Positions 8,197 through 17,413 of a stretch of DNA of 48,252 nt are shown piece after piece. Positions within the stretch are counted from its first letter, which is position 1. Each line of letters starts with the position of its first letter. The position numbers and the translations under genes are program-made. The notes below the pieces were generated by a model. It was not told where the DNA came from, did no database searches, and saw only the letters and a list, made by a program, of their open reading frames with translations. Location: NCBI RefSeq assembly GCF_014529705.1, contig NZ_JAANIH010000067.1, positions 1 through 48,252 of the forward strand. Reading direction: 5' to 3'. Source of the DNA: Bradyrhizobium campsiandrae (GTDB lineage: Bacteria; Pseudomonadota; Alphaproteobacteria; Rhizobiales; Xanthobacteraceae).

Positions 8197-10077
8197 CTAT
8201 GCGATTGCTTTGGACGACTTTCGGGACTCGCGCCGCAGATAGGCCGCGAGGATGCCGAGTGCCGCCGGTGTCATGCCGTCAATCCGACCGGCCTGGCCGA
8301 CGGTGAACGGGCGGGCCTTCTCCAGCTTGGCCCGGACCTCATTGGAGAGACCGGGGACTTGGCTGTAGTCGACCTCCGACAGCACCATCCCCTCATCGCG
8401 CCTGAAGGCTTCGACGTCGGCACTCTGGCGCTCCAGATAGACATCGTATTTGGCGTCGATCTCGAGATGGGTGGCGATGACGGGATCAACGACCGCCAGC
8501 TCCGGCCAGATCGCGCGGACTTGGGCCCAGCCAATCTCGGGGTAGGCCATCAGCTCGAAGGCCGACCGGCGCTGACCATCCCGGTTCAGGGACAGGCCAT
8601 GCTTGATCGCCTCGTTCGGCGTAATCGTGAGCGACTTCGAGAGCGTCCGGGCAGCATTCAGGGCGTCCATCTTGGCGCGATGATGCTGCGTCCGGGCGCT
8701 GCCGACGCAGCCCAGCGCGATCCCCTTCTCGGTCAGGCGCTGATCGGCATTGTCCGCCCGCAGGGTGAGCCGGTACTCGGCCCTGGAGGTGAACATCCGA
8801 TAGGGCTCGGCGATGCCGCGGGTGACCAGGTCGTCGATCATGACGCCGAGATAGCCGTCGGCGCGGTCGAACACCGTTAGCGCCGCACCGCTGGCAGAGA
8901 GGGCCGCATTGAGGCCCGCCACGATGCCCTGCCCGGCGGCTTCCTCATATCCCGTCGTGCCATTGATCTGTCCGGCCAGGAAGAGACCGCGCAGACGCTT
9001 GGTCTGCAGGGTCGGATCGAGCTCGCGGGGATCGATGTGGTCGTATTCGATGGCATAGCCCGGCCGGACCATCTTGACCCGCGCGAGGCCCGGGATGCTG
9101 GCGAGGATCGCGAGCTGAACCTCCTCGGGCAGCGAGGTCGAGATGCCGTTGGGATAGACAGTCGTATCGTCCAGGCCTTCCGGCTCCAGGAAAATCTGAT
9201 GGCCATCGCGGTCGCCGAAGCGGACGATCTTGTCCTCGATCGACGGGCAATAGCGCGGTCCGGAGCTCTTGATCTGGCCGGAGTACATCGGGGAGCGATG
9301 GACGTTGGCCCGGATCACATCATGGGTGGCTGATGTGGTGCGGGTGATCCCGCATTGGATCTGGGGGGTCGTGATCCGCTCGGTCATCACCGAAAACGGC
9401 TCCGGGGGCTCGTCTCCCGGCTGCATCTCGACCGCCGACCAGTCGATGGTGGAGCCGTCCAGACGCGGCGGCGTGCCGGTCTTGAGGCGCCCCAGGGTGA
9501 AGCCGGCGCGCTCGAACGACGCCGAAAGCCCCATCGCCGGCGCTTCGCCGACCCGTCCGGCGGGCCAATTCTTCTCGCCGAGATGGATCAGACCACGCAG
9601 GAAGGTTCCGGTGGTGACGACCACGGCCCCTGCTCGAAGCTCTCGCCCATCGGCCAGGCGCAGTCCCGTGACCCGGCCATCGACCACGATCAGTTCGTCG
9701 GCTTCGCCTTCGATGACGGAAAGCCTCTCGGTCTGCTGGATCGCAGCCTGCATGGCGGCGGCATAGAGCTTCCGATCCGCCTGGGCCCGAGGACCGCGGA
9801 CGGCGGGCCCCTTGCGGCGGTTGAGAACGCGAAACTGGATGCCGCCGGCATCGCCGACCCGCCCCATCAAACCATCAAGGGCATCGACTTCGCGCACCAG
9901 ATGACCCTTGCCGAGACCGCCGATGGCGGGATTGCAGGACATCGCGCCGACCGTGGAGAAACGGTGCGTCACCAGAGCCGTCACTGCCCCCATCCGGGCA
10001 GACGCAGCCGCGGCCTCACAGCCGGCATGACCGCCGCCGATGACGATGACGTCGAAACTCTCTCGCTCTGCTCGCAT
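8197..10077 (-). CDS. mnmG: tRNA uridine-5-carboxymethylaminomethyl modification enzyme MnmG (GidA)
   Basis: With MnmE, this FAD protein installs the (carboxymethyl)aminomethyl group on U34 of certain tRNAs, using methylenetetrahydrofolate. The 626-residue length is normal. The N-terminal dinucleotide-binding motif VIVIGGGHAGCEAA is followed by the family signature SCNPAIGGLGKGH and later DGYLGVMIDDLVTRG and PYRMFTSRAEYRL. The ATG at 10077 gives the expected MRAERESFDVIVIGGG start. Its partner mnmE lies upstream on the same strand across 439 bases that hold the main parS cluster. rsmG and the par genes are downstream. Confidence 0.98.
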   Translation of the reverse strand: MRAERESFDVIVIGGGHAGCEAAAASARMGAVTALVTHRFSTVGAMSCNPAIGGLGKGHLVREVDALDGLMGRVGDAGGIQFRVLNRRKGPAVRGPRAQADRKLYAAAMQAAIQQTERLSVIEGEADELIVVDGRVTGLRLADGRELRAGAVVVTTGTFLRGLIHLGEKNWPAGRVGEAPAMGLSASFERAGFTLGRLKTGTPPRLDGSTIDWSAVEMQPGDEPPEPFSVMTERITTPQIQCGITRTTSATHDVIRANVHRSPMYSGQIKSSGPRYCPSIEDKIVRFGDRDGHQIFLEPEGLDDTTVYPNGISTSLPEEVQLAILASIPGLARVKMVRPGYAIEYDHIDPRELDPTLQTKRLRGLFLAGQINGTTGYEEAAGQGIVAGLNAALSASGAALTVFDRADGYLGVMIDDLVTRGIAEPYRMFTSRAEYRLTLRADNADQRLTEKGIALGCVGSARTQHHRAKMDALNAARTLSKSLTITPNEAIKHGLSLNRDGQRRSAFELMAYPEIGWAQVRAIWPELAVVDPVIATHLEIDAKYDVYLERQSADVEAFRRDEGMVLSEVDYSQVPGLSNEVRAKLEKARPFTVGQAGRIDGMTPAALGILAAYLRRESRKSSKAIA

Positions 10078-10134
10078 GCGCGGACTTCTAGCTCAGTGGC
10101 TGAAAAGCCAAAAGGGGAAACTGAGTGAGGAGGG

Positions 10135-10150
10135 TGTTTCACGTGAAACG
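10135..10150. promoter_or_regulatory. parS site 2
   Basis: TGTTTCACGTGAAACG, 15 of 16 to consensus parS, in the mnmG upstream region about 60 bases from its start codon. ParB bound here could repress mnmG, which is inference. Confidence 0.92.
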
Positions 10151-10210
10151 GGATCGTCAGCGGACGATGACGCGTCGCGAAAACAACCCATGCACAGTAG
10201 AAGATGCGAC

Positions 10211-10226
10211 TGTTTCACATGGAACA
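10211..10226. promoter_or_regulatory. parS-like site 3 (diverged)
   Basis: TGTTTCACATGGAACA matches consensus parS at 14 of 16 positions; the two changes are in the right half of the palindrome. It lies between better sites, which supports the call. Confidence 0.65.
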
Positions 10227-10277
10227 GACGAACTTGGCGCCGGCGTCAACAGGGAGAGCGAGCGCTTGTTCCACGCT

Positions 10278-10366
10278 CCGTCATTGCGGGCGAAGCGAAG
10301 CAATCCAGACTGCCTCGACAGCGATAGCCTGGATCGCTTCGTCGCAAGGGCTCCTCGCGATGACGG
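10278..10366. repeat. REP-type palindromic element, second copy of the CATTGCG family
   Basis: CCGTCATTGCGGGCGAAGCG at the left pairs with CTCGCGATGACGG at the right, with an inner pair GAAGCAATCCAG / CTGGATCGCTTC. It is related to the element at 5208-5294 and sits inside the parS cluster between sites 3 and 4. Confidence 0.8.
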
Positions 10367-10422
10367 GAGAGGATGTGGGTCCGAGCGGCAGCTGCAATCC
10401 ACGGCGAGCGCGCCGTGGATCT

Positions 10423-10438
10423 TGTTTCACGTGAAACA
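10423..10438. promoter_or_regulatory. parS site 4 (perfect)
   Basis: TGTTTCACGTGAAACA is an exact match to the 16-base parS consensus and a perfect palindrome. Confidence 0.96.
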
Positions 10439-10457
10439 AAGCTAAGCCGTGGACCCG

Positions 10458-10473
10458 CGTTTCACGTGAAACA
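10458..10473. promoter_or_regulatory. parS site 5
   Basis: CGTTTCACGTGAAACA, 15 of 16 to consensus. It lies 35 bases from site 4, start to start, so the pair could nucleate ParB together. Confidence 0.92.
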
Positions 10474-10491
10474 CAAGAAGCGGAACAAGCT

Positions 10492-10514
10492 CTAGTTCTA
10501 GATTGAAGAACTAG
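10492..10514 (-). terminator. Hairpin just downstream of mnmE
   Basis: CTAGTTCT and AGAACTAG form an 8-bp stem with a 7-base loop, two bases beyond the mnmE stop codon. No clear T-run follows on the reverse strand, so it may protect the mRNA end or pause polymerase rather than act as a full intrinsic terminator. Confidence 0.4.
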
Positions 10515-10516
10515 CG

Positions 10517-11839
10517 CTACTTTCCAATACAGAATTTCTGGAAGATGGCTCCAAGGACGTCCTCGACGTCGACCCGGCCAAGCAGCCGGCCCAGGGCATA
10601 GGCGGCCGCACGCAGCTCTTCGGCGGCCAATTCCTCGCCCTCTTCTACAAGCTCCAGACTCCGGCGCAAGCTGTCCGCCGCCCGGCTCAACAAATCCCGT
10701 TGGCGGGTCCTTGTCACCAATCCGCCCTCGCTTCCTCCGAAGAACTCAGCCGCGAATGTCACGAGTGCATCGACCAGCTCCGGAATGCCATCGCCCCGGC
10801 GCGCCGAGATTCTAAACTCGCCGCTGGGACGAGCTGCGGACTCGCCGAGGTCGATCTTGTTACGCACGGTCCAGACCGAGCCGCCCGACGTCATCGTGTC
10901 CGGATCGGCGGGCCGTTCTCCGTCCACCAGCCACAACACGAGGTCAGCGTCTTCGGCGCGCGCCCGCGCCCGGCGCACGCCCTCCTGCTCGACCGGATCA
11001 TCGGTCTCACGGATGCCGGCCGTGTCGATGACGGTGACGGGATAGCCGTCGAGGTCGAGCTGCACCTCGATGACGTCGCGCGTGGTGCCGGCATGCGGCG
11101 AGACAATCGCGACCTCGCGGCGGGCGAGCTGATTCATCAGCGTCGACTTGCCGACATTCGGCTCGCCGGCGATCGCAACCACGAGCCCCTCGCGCAGGCG
11201 TTCCGAATGTCCCTGTGCCGCAAGCACTTCTCTGATCTCGTCGTGCAGCGTCCTGATCGCCTTCACTGCCGGCGCCTGCAATTCCGCAGGCACATCGCCT
11301 TCATCTGAAAAATCGATGCCGGCTTCGATCAGCGCCGAGGCCTCGATGATGCGCTCGCGCCAGTCTCGCGCGCGATTACCGAGCAGGCCCTGCAGCTGGC
11401 GCAGCGCCTGCCGGCGTTGACGGTCGGTGTCGGCGTGGATGAGATCGTCGAGGCCCTCGGCTTCGGTGAGGTCGAGCTTGCCGTTCTCGAAGGCGCGGCG
11501 GGTGAACTCGCCCGGCTCGGCCGCGCGCGTATTCGGAATATCGGAAATAACGGCGAGCAGCGCCGCCAGCACGGCGCGTCCGCCATGGGCGTGAAATTCG
11601 GCGACGTCCTCGCCGGTCGCGCTGCCCGGCGCGGGAAACCACAGCACGACCGCGTCGTCGATCGGCTGGCCGGCCTGATCATGGAGCAGCCGGCGGCTCG
11701 CCTGTCGCGGTGCCGGCAACCGGCCCGCCAGGGCCGTCAGGACCCGGCTGGCCTGCGGGCCCGACACGCGCACAATGGCGATCGCGCTCGGCGGACGGCC
11801 GGACGACAGCGCAAAGATGGTCTGGTCTCGCGGGTGCAT
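10517..11839 (-). CDS. mnmE: tRNA modification GTPase MnmE (TrmE)
   Basis: MnmE is the GTPase partner of MnmG in U34 modification. The 440-residue product has the N-terminal folate-binding domain (MHPRDQTIFALSSGRPPSAI start), a helical domain, and an inserted G domain with G1 GEPNVGKST (residues 225-233), switch II IDTAGIRETDDPVEQEG and the NKID guanine-specificity motif. The C-terminal FCIGK motif, with the catalytic Cys, is intact. The start ATG at 11839 gives the family N-terminus. It lies between rho (upstream, same strand) and the parS cluster. Confidence 0.98.
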   Translation of the reverse strand: MHPRDQTIFALSSGRPPSAIAIVRVSGPQASRVLTALAGRLPAPRQASRRLLHDQAGQPIDDAVVLWFPAPGSATGEDVAEFHAHGGRAVLAALLAVISDIPNTRAAEPGEFTRRAFENGKLDLTEAEGLDDLIHADTDRQRRQALRQLQGLLGNRARDWRERIIEASALIEAGIDFSDEGDVPAELQAPAVKAIRTLHDEIREVLAAQGHSERLREGLVVAIAGEPNVGKSTLMNQLARREVAIVSPHAGTTRDVIEVQLDLDGYPVTVIDTAGIRETDDPVEQEGVRRARARAEDADLVLWLVDGERPADPDTMTSGGSVWTVRNKIDLGESAARPSGEFRISARRGDGIPELVDALVTFAAEFFGGSEGGLVTRTRQRDLLSRAADSLRRSLELVEEGEELAAEELRAAAYALGRLLGRVDVEDVLGAIFQKFCIGK

Positions 11840-12150
11840 GGCCTATTTGTCCGGCTGGCAGAGAAAAGGCAAACGGCCCGTTCCTGATCGGCTCTCGTCC
11901 GGTATTTGCTGCGGTCTGGCCTGCAGCAAAAATCTTATTGCGACGCAACAAGGCCATGGTGCTTGCCGCAAAAGTCCGGCCTCCAAGTCGGGCGGCTCGG
12001 GAAAGATAAGGAATTATACAAGTTTATCAGAAGGATAAAGGAACACCGAGCAGTACCTCCATATTCCCTCATGCTGCGCTTTTGCTGCAGCAAAGCCGCA
12101 CAACGGAAAAGGGCGCCCGAAGGCGCCCTCAAAACCTTGCTGCACTGCAA
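11840..12150. other. mnmE-rho intergenic region (311 bp)
   Basis: No gene visible. The rho-proximal end holds an intrinsic terminator. The rest is comparatively AT-rich (around 11930-12080) and is where an mnmE promoter would have to lie; I could not assign -35/-10 boxes with confidence. Confidence 0.5.
12107..12129 (-). terminator. Intrinsic terminator of rho
   Basis: On the reverse strand, AGGGCGCC-TTCG-GGCGCCCT forms an 8-bp GC-rich stem with a UUCG tetraloop, followed at once by TTTT. It starts 21 bases after the rho stop codon, a textbook Rho-independent terminator. Confidence 0.9.
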
Positions 12151-13416
<1,266 letters not shown>

Positions 13417-13602
13417 TGGGGTGGTCCTGTGAGGTAACCTTGGGAGGGGGGTGCGAGGAGGCTCTGAAATGCGGACGTGAGAAGGTAAAGTCCGCAGGTC
13501 TGGCAAGGTTAAGTGCCCGTGGGGCTTCAAACCTGATGCGGTGTCCGGCCTCTGAAAAGCTCAGACACAACCACATCCGCCTGCGTTGGGTGGGATATCG
13601 CC

Positions 13603-13631
13603 AATATAGAAAATCGCTTGTCACTCCGCAA
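13603..13631 (-). promoter_or_regulatory. Candidate sigma-70-type promoter for rho
   Basis: Reverse strand: TTGCGG, 17-base spacer, TATATT. This is 4 of 6 and 5 of 6 to the TTGACA/TATAAT consensus with ideal spacing. It would give a leader of about 180 bases before the rho ATG. It lies between hemJ and rho, so rho need not depend on hemJ transcription. Confidence 0.5.
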
Positions 13632-13665
13632 GCCGAAGCGCTGAGCGATCATTCACGATTGTTGC

Positions 13666-14100
13666 CTAGAACGGCTTCACGATCACCATGATGACGATGA
13701 TGATCATCAGGACGGTCGGCACCTCGTTGATACCACGGAAGAATTTCTGGCTGTGCGGGCGCTGGTCGGCCGCGAAATCCCTGACCCAGCGGGAAAAAAA
13801 ACCGTGGACCGCGGACATCGCCAGCACCATTGCCAGTTTGACGTGCAGCCAGCCGAAGGTGAACCAATGGCCGGCCCAGGCAAGGTAAAGCCCGGCGATC
13901 CAGGTCGCGCCCATCGCCGGATTGATGATCGCCTTGAGCAGGCGGCGTTCCATCACCTTGAAGGTTTCGGACTGTTTCGAGCCGATTTCGGCCTCGCAGT
14001 GATAAACGAACAGCCGGGGCAAATAGAGCATTCCGGCCATCCAGGAGATGACCGCGATCACATGCAGCGCCTTGATCCAGAGATAGACGTCTTCAAACAT
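13666..14100 (-). CDS. hemJ: Protoporphyrinogen IX oxidase HemJ
   Basis: HemJ (UPF0093) oxidises protoporphyrinogen IX to protoporphyrin IX in heme synthesis and replaces HemG/HemY in most alphaproteobacteria. The 144-residue protein has about four membrane segments. The conserved histidine is at residue 13 (IKALHVIAVISWMAG) and the second His/Lys pair at 86 and 88 (WLHVKLAM). The last 15 residues are very hydrophobic (PTVLMIIIVIMVIVKPF). The ATG at 14100 is the only sensible start. It is upstream of rho on the same strand, and the putative origin region adjoins its 5' end. Confidence 0.93.
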   Translation of the reverse strand: MFEDVYLWIKALHVIAVISWMAGMLYLPRLFVYHCEAEIGSKQSETFKVMERRLLKAIINPAMGATWIAGLYLAWAGHWFTFGWLHVKLAMVLAMSAVHGFFSRWVRDFAADQRPHSQKFFRGINEVPTVLMIIIVIMVIVKPF

Positions 14101-14560
14101 GTCCGGCGTCCGATTTTGCGCCCAGCCATCAGGCGGTCTGGGGATAGTAAGAACTCGTTAAGGTCTCGCCTGCACACATATCTGTCCGTAGCGCCTTCCT
14201 CAAATCTAGAATCTTAGATTCTTAAAGGTTTGAGTCTGAATGACGGTGGATTGGACTCATGCAATGACGTCCGCTGCTTCGCGTGCGCTTGTTCACATCG
14301 CCCAACATCTTCCTGCTGGTTCCAGCCTGCCCGGATAAATCATCCGTGCTCAAAGGCTTGCGCGTTTTCATCCGCAGCTTATCAAAGGGGTTGTCCGCGC
14401 TATCCCGCATTGGGCTGGCCGGGCCGCCGGACTTGTCCTGACGGGCAGCGGTGTGAAGAAAATCGGCACTTATCCCGCCCCTGGTGTCGCGCATCCCTTT
14501 CCGAGGGGTTAAGCTCCACAGAAATCCACAAACCACACCGTCCCCATACAAAGAGTTTTT
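14101..14560. other. Candidate chromosomal replication origin region
   Basis: A 460-bp gene-free gap between divergent hemJ and ppsR. In Caulobacter and Rickettsia the origin lies at the equivalent place, just upstream of the gene now called ppsR. It contains four GANTC (CcrM methylation) sites within 50 bases (14209, 14217, 14232, 14254), a dyad at 14200-14233, and weak DnaA-box-like stretches such as AAATCCACA near 14522 (7 of 9 to TTATCCACA) and TTATCCCGC near 14470. No strong DnaA box is seen. Position and the nearby parS cluster are the main support; GC skew would be decisive. Confidence 0.45.
14200..14233. repeat. Dyad in the candidate origin
   Basis: AGAATCT-T-AGATTCT (14208-14222) is a perfect 7+1+7 inverted repeat. 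TCAAA (14200-14204) and TTTGA (14229-14233) form an outer pair. Both arms of the inner repeat are themselves GANTC sites. Confidence 0.8.
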
Positions 14561-15406
14561 GTGCCGACCTCGAACAATTATTTCCATCTGCACCTCGTCT
14601 CCGACTCCACCGGCGAGACCCTGATCACGGTCGCGCGCGCCGTTGCCGCGCAATACGCCAACGTCACGCCGGTCGAGCATGTCTATCCGCTGGTGCGCAG
14701 CCAGAAGCAGCTCGACCGCGTGCTCGACGAGATCGAGGAGGCGCCCGGCATCGTGCTGTTCACGCTGCTGGAGAAGGACCTGGTCTCCAGGCTCGAGGAC
14801 AAGTGCAAGGCGATCAATGTTCCGAGCCTCTCGATCATCGGCCCGGTCATGCAATTGTTCGAAGCCTATCTTGGCGCAGCGACCACCGGCCGCGTCGGCG
14901 CCCAGCACGTGCTCAACGCCGAATATTTCAAGCGTATCGACGCGCTGAACTACACGATGATCCACGATGATGGTCAGCATGTCGAAGGGCTCGAGGAGGC
15001 CGATGTCGTCCTGGTCGGGGTATCCCGCACCTCGAAAACGCCGACGTCGATCTATCTCGCCAATCGCGGCATCCGCACCGCCAACGTGCCGCTGGTTCCC
15101 GGCATTCCCGTGCCGGCGCAGTTGGAGACGCTGACGCGGCCGCTGGTGGTGAGTCTGCATGCGACGCCGGAACGGCTGATCCAGATCCGCCAGAACCGCC
15201 TGCTCTCGATGGGCGCGGAATCCGGATCCGGCAGCGACACCTATACCGACAAGCAGTCGGTCACCGAGGAGGTCGCGTTCGCGCGCAAGCTCAGCGCCAA
15301 GCACGATTGGCCGCTGCTCGACGTCACCCGGCGCTCGATCGAGGAAACCGCCGCCGCGATCATGAAGCTCTACAGCGACCGCCAGCGCAACCGGCCGTCG
15401 GAATAG
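14561..15406 (+). CDS. ppsR: Pyruvate, phosphate dikinase / PEP synthase regulatory protein (DUF299)
   Basis: This bifunctional ADP-dependent kinase / Pi-dependent phosphorylase switches PPDK or PEP synthase off and on by threonine phosphorylation. The 281-residue product starts at a GTG (14561) and shows the family start FHLHLVSDSTGETL, the P-loop-like GVSRTSKTPTS near residue 155, and the NYTMIHDDGQ segment. Which of the two targets it acts on cannot be told here; in alphaproteobacteria PPDK is usual. It is first in ppsR-maf-coaE-dnaQ and is the gene that marks the origin side in several alphaproteobacteria. Confidence 0.93.
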   Translation: MPTSNNYFHLHLVSDSTGETLITVARAVAAQYANVTPVEHVYPLVRSQKQLDRVLDEIEEAPGIVLFTLLEKDLVSRLEDKCKAINVPSLSIIGPVMQLFEAYLGAATTGRVGAQHVLNAEYFKRIDALNYTMIHDDGQHVEGLEEADVVLVGVSRTSKTPTSIYLANRGIRTANVPLVPGIPVPAQLETLTRPLVVSLHATPERLIQIRQNRLLSMGAESGSGSDTYTDKQSVTEEVAFARKLSAKHDWPLLDVTRRSIEETAAAIMKLYSDRQRNRPSE

Positions 15407-15414
15407 TCTTCGAA

Positions 15415-16023
15415 ATGGCTCTGTGGCGCGTCACATCTCCGTTGATCCTGGCCTCGCAAAGCAGCGCGCGAAAGATGCTGCTGGCAAACGCCGGGCTCGA
15501 ATTCGTGGCGATGACGGCCGATATCGACGAGCGCGGCATCCAGGCCGCGTCGAAGCTTTCAAATCCGCGCGAGATCGGACTGTTGCTGGCGCGCGAGAAG
15601 GCGAAGGCGGTTTCTGCCCATCGTCCGGCAAGCTATGTGATCGGCGCCGACCAGACGCTGGCATTGGGTGAGCGTCTCTTCAACAAGCCCGCCGGCCGCG
15701 CACAGGCCTTGGCGCAGCTGCGCGATCTCGCTGGCCGCACCCACGAACTGAATTCCGCCGTTGCCGTGGCGCATGACGGCAGAATCGTCTTCGAGCATGT
15801 CTCGATCGCCCGCATGACGATGCGGCAGATGTCCGAAGCCGAGCTTTCGGCCTATCTCGACGCCGCCGGCGATGCCGTCACCACCAGCGTCGGCGCCTAT
15901 CAGCTCGAGGGCCTCGGCATCCATCTGTTCGAGCGCATCGAGGGCGATCATTTCACCATTCTCGGCCTGCCGCTGCTGCCGCTGCTTGCGTTCCTGCGGC
16001 GTGAACGGCTCATTGCGGTGTGA
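15415..16023 (+). CDS. Maf-family nucleotide pyrophosphatase
   Basis: Maf proteins hydrolyse non-canonical or modified nucleoside triphosphates to monophosphates, and some also dTTP/UTP. The 202-residue product has the Maf start signature LILASQSSARKMLL and the GADQTLALGERLFNKPAG segment with catalytic Asp and Lys. The ADQ form resembles the YceF/m7GTP branch more than the YhdE/dTTP branch, so the substrate is uncertain. It starts 8 bases after ppsR. In many alphaproteobacteria aroE lies between maf and coaE; here it is absent and coaE follows after 35 bases. Confidence 0.9.
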   Translation: MALWRVTSPLILASQSSARKMLLANAGLEFVAMTADIDERGIQAASKLSNPREIGLLLAREKAKAVSAHRPASYVIGADQTLALGERLFNKPAGRAQALAQLRDLAGRTHELNSAVAVAHDGRIVFEHVSIARMTMRQMSEAELSAYLDAAGDAVTTSVGAYQLEGLGIHLFERIEGDHFTILGLPLLPLLAFLRRERLIAV

Positions 16024-16058
16024 CTAAGAGGGGTTTTTGCAGGGATGGTTTTGCGCTG

Positions 16059-16658
16059 ATGCGGATCCTCGGACTGACCGGCTCCATCGGGATGGGCAAA
16101 TCCACCACTGCGAAGCTGTTCGCGGAGGCCGGCGTGCCTGTCTACGACGCCGATGCCGCCGTCCATCAGCTCTATGAAGGCGAGGCGGTGCCGGCGATCG
16201 AGGCCGCCTTCCCCGGCACCACCGTGAACGGCAAGGTCGATCGGCCGAAACTCTCCGCGCGCGTGGTGCATGATGCCGCCGCGATCAAGCAGCTCGAGCA
16301 GATCGTCCATCCGATGCTCGGCGCCTCCCGGCAGAAATTCTTTGCGGAGGCGGAAGCCGCCAAGGCGCCGGTCGTCGTGCTTGACATCCCGCTGCTGTTC
16401 GAGACCGGCGGCGAGAAGCGGGTCGATGCGGTGGTCGTGGTCTCGACCTCGCCGGAGCTTCAGCGCGAACGCGTGCTGGCGCGGGGAACCATGGACGAAG
16501 CCAAGCTCAACGCCATCATCGCCAAGCAGACGCCCGACGCCGAAAAGCGCCAGCGGGCCGATTTCGTGGTGGATACGTCACATGGACTTGAGCCGGTGCG
16601 CGCCCAAATCGCGCACATCCTGGCCGAGGTCGTTAAGATGCCGCAGCGGCGAGCCTGA
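16059..16658 (+). CDS. coaE: Dephospho-CoA kinase
   Basis: CoaE phosphorylates dephospho-CoA in the last step of coenzyme A synthesis. The 199-residue product begins MRILGLTGSIGMGKST, with the P-loop at residues 8-15, and shows the YDADAAVHQLY and VLDIPLLFETGGEK motifs of the family. The ATG at 16059 matches the family start; an in-frame GTG at 16020 overlapping the maf stop would add 13 atypical residues. It sits between maf and dnaQ. The other CoA gene in the window, coaA, is 13 kb away. Confidence 0.95.
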   Translation: MRILGLTGSIGMGKSTTAKLFAEAGVPVYDADAAVHQLYEGEAVPAIEAAFPGTTVNGKVDRPKLSARVVHDAAAIKQLEQIVHPMLGASRQKFFAEAEAAKAPVVVLDIPLLFETGGEKRVDAVVVVSTSPELQRERVLARGTMDEAKLNAIIAKQTPDAEKRQRADFVVDTSHGLEPVRAQIAHILAEVVKMPQRRA

Positions 16659-16688
16659 TTCGCCGCTCCGAAGCGGCGTCTCAAAACC

Positions 16689-17405
16689 ATGCGCGAAATC
16701 GTTCTCGACACCGAAACCACCGGCCTCGATCCGCTCCGCGGCGATCGCCTGGTCGAGATCGGCTGCGTCGAGATATTCAATCGCATGCCGACGGGCCAGA
16801 CCTATCACGTCTACATCAACCCCGAGCGGGACATGCCGGCGGAGGCCTTTGCCGTGCACGGGCTGTCGGCCGAATTTCTCTCGACCAAGCCGCTGTTCCA
16901 CGAGATCGTCGACGAGTTCTTGGACTTCATCGGCGATGCGCCGCTGGTGATCCACAACGCCTCGTTCGACATCAGCTTCATCAATGCCGAGCTCGACCGG
17001 ATCAAGCGCCCCGCGATTCCACGCGAGCGGCTGGTCGATACGTTGCTGCTGGCGAGGCGCAAGCATCCCGGCGTGTCGAACCGGCTCGACGACCTCTGCT
17101 CGCGCTATTCGATCGACAATTCACACCGCACCAAGCACGGCGCGCTGCTCGATTCCGAATTGCTGGCAGAGGTCTATGTCGACCTGGTCGGGGCGCGGCA
17201 GTCGCAGCTGCTGCTGGCGTCGGACGCCCAGGAGATTCGCGTCAATGCCGCCGGCGATGCGCCGCGGCGGCAGCGCCTTGTGCCGCTGGCGCCGCGGGTG
17301 ACGGACGCCGAGCGCGAGGCCCATCGCGCCTTCATCGCAACGATGGGCGACAAGGCGATCTGGAACGAGTACCTGCCCGCTCCAGCCGCCTCGGCAGCCG
17401 AGTAG
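16689..17405 (+). CDS. dnaQ: DNA polymerase III epsilon subunit (3'-5' proofreading exonuclease)
   Basis: DnaQ proofreads DNA polymerase III. The 238-residue product has Exo I LDTETTG (Asp7, Glu9), Exo II HNASFD (Asp94) and Exo III HGALLDSELLAEVY (His150, Asp155), the full DEDDh set. The C-terminal tail beyond residue 175 carries the alpha-subunit-binding region. It follows coaE by 30 bases and its 3' end is 8 bases from the convergent secB. Confidence 0.97.
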   Translation: MREIVLDTETTGLDPLRGDRLVEIGCVEIFNRMPTGQTYHVYINPERDMPAEAFAVHGLSAEFLSTKPLFHEIVDEFLDFIGDAPLVIHNASFDISFINAELDRIKRPAIPRERLVDTLLLARRKHPGVSNRLDDLCSRYSIDNSHRTKHGALLDSELLAEVYVDLVGARQSQLLLASDAQEIRVNAAGDAPRRQRLVPLAPRVTDAEREAHRAFIATMGDKAIWNEYLPAPAASAAE

Positions 17406-17413
17406 CTTGCCGC

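Noticed and set aside
10088..10130. TAGCTCAGTGG, resembling a tRNA D-arm
   Set aside because: No acceptor stem, anticodon arm or T-arm (GGTTC) can be fitted around it.
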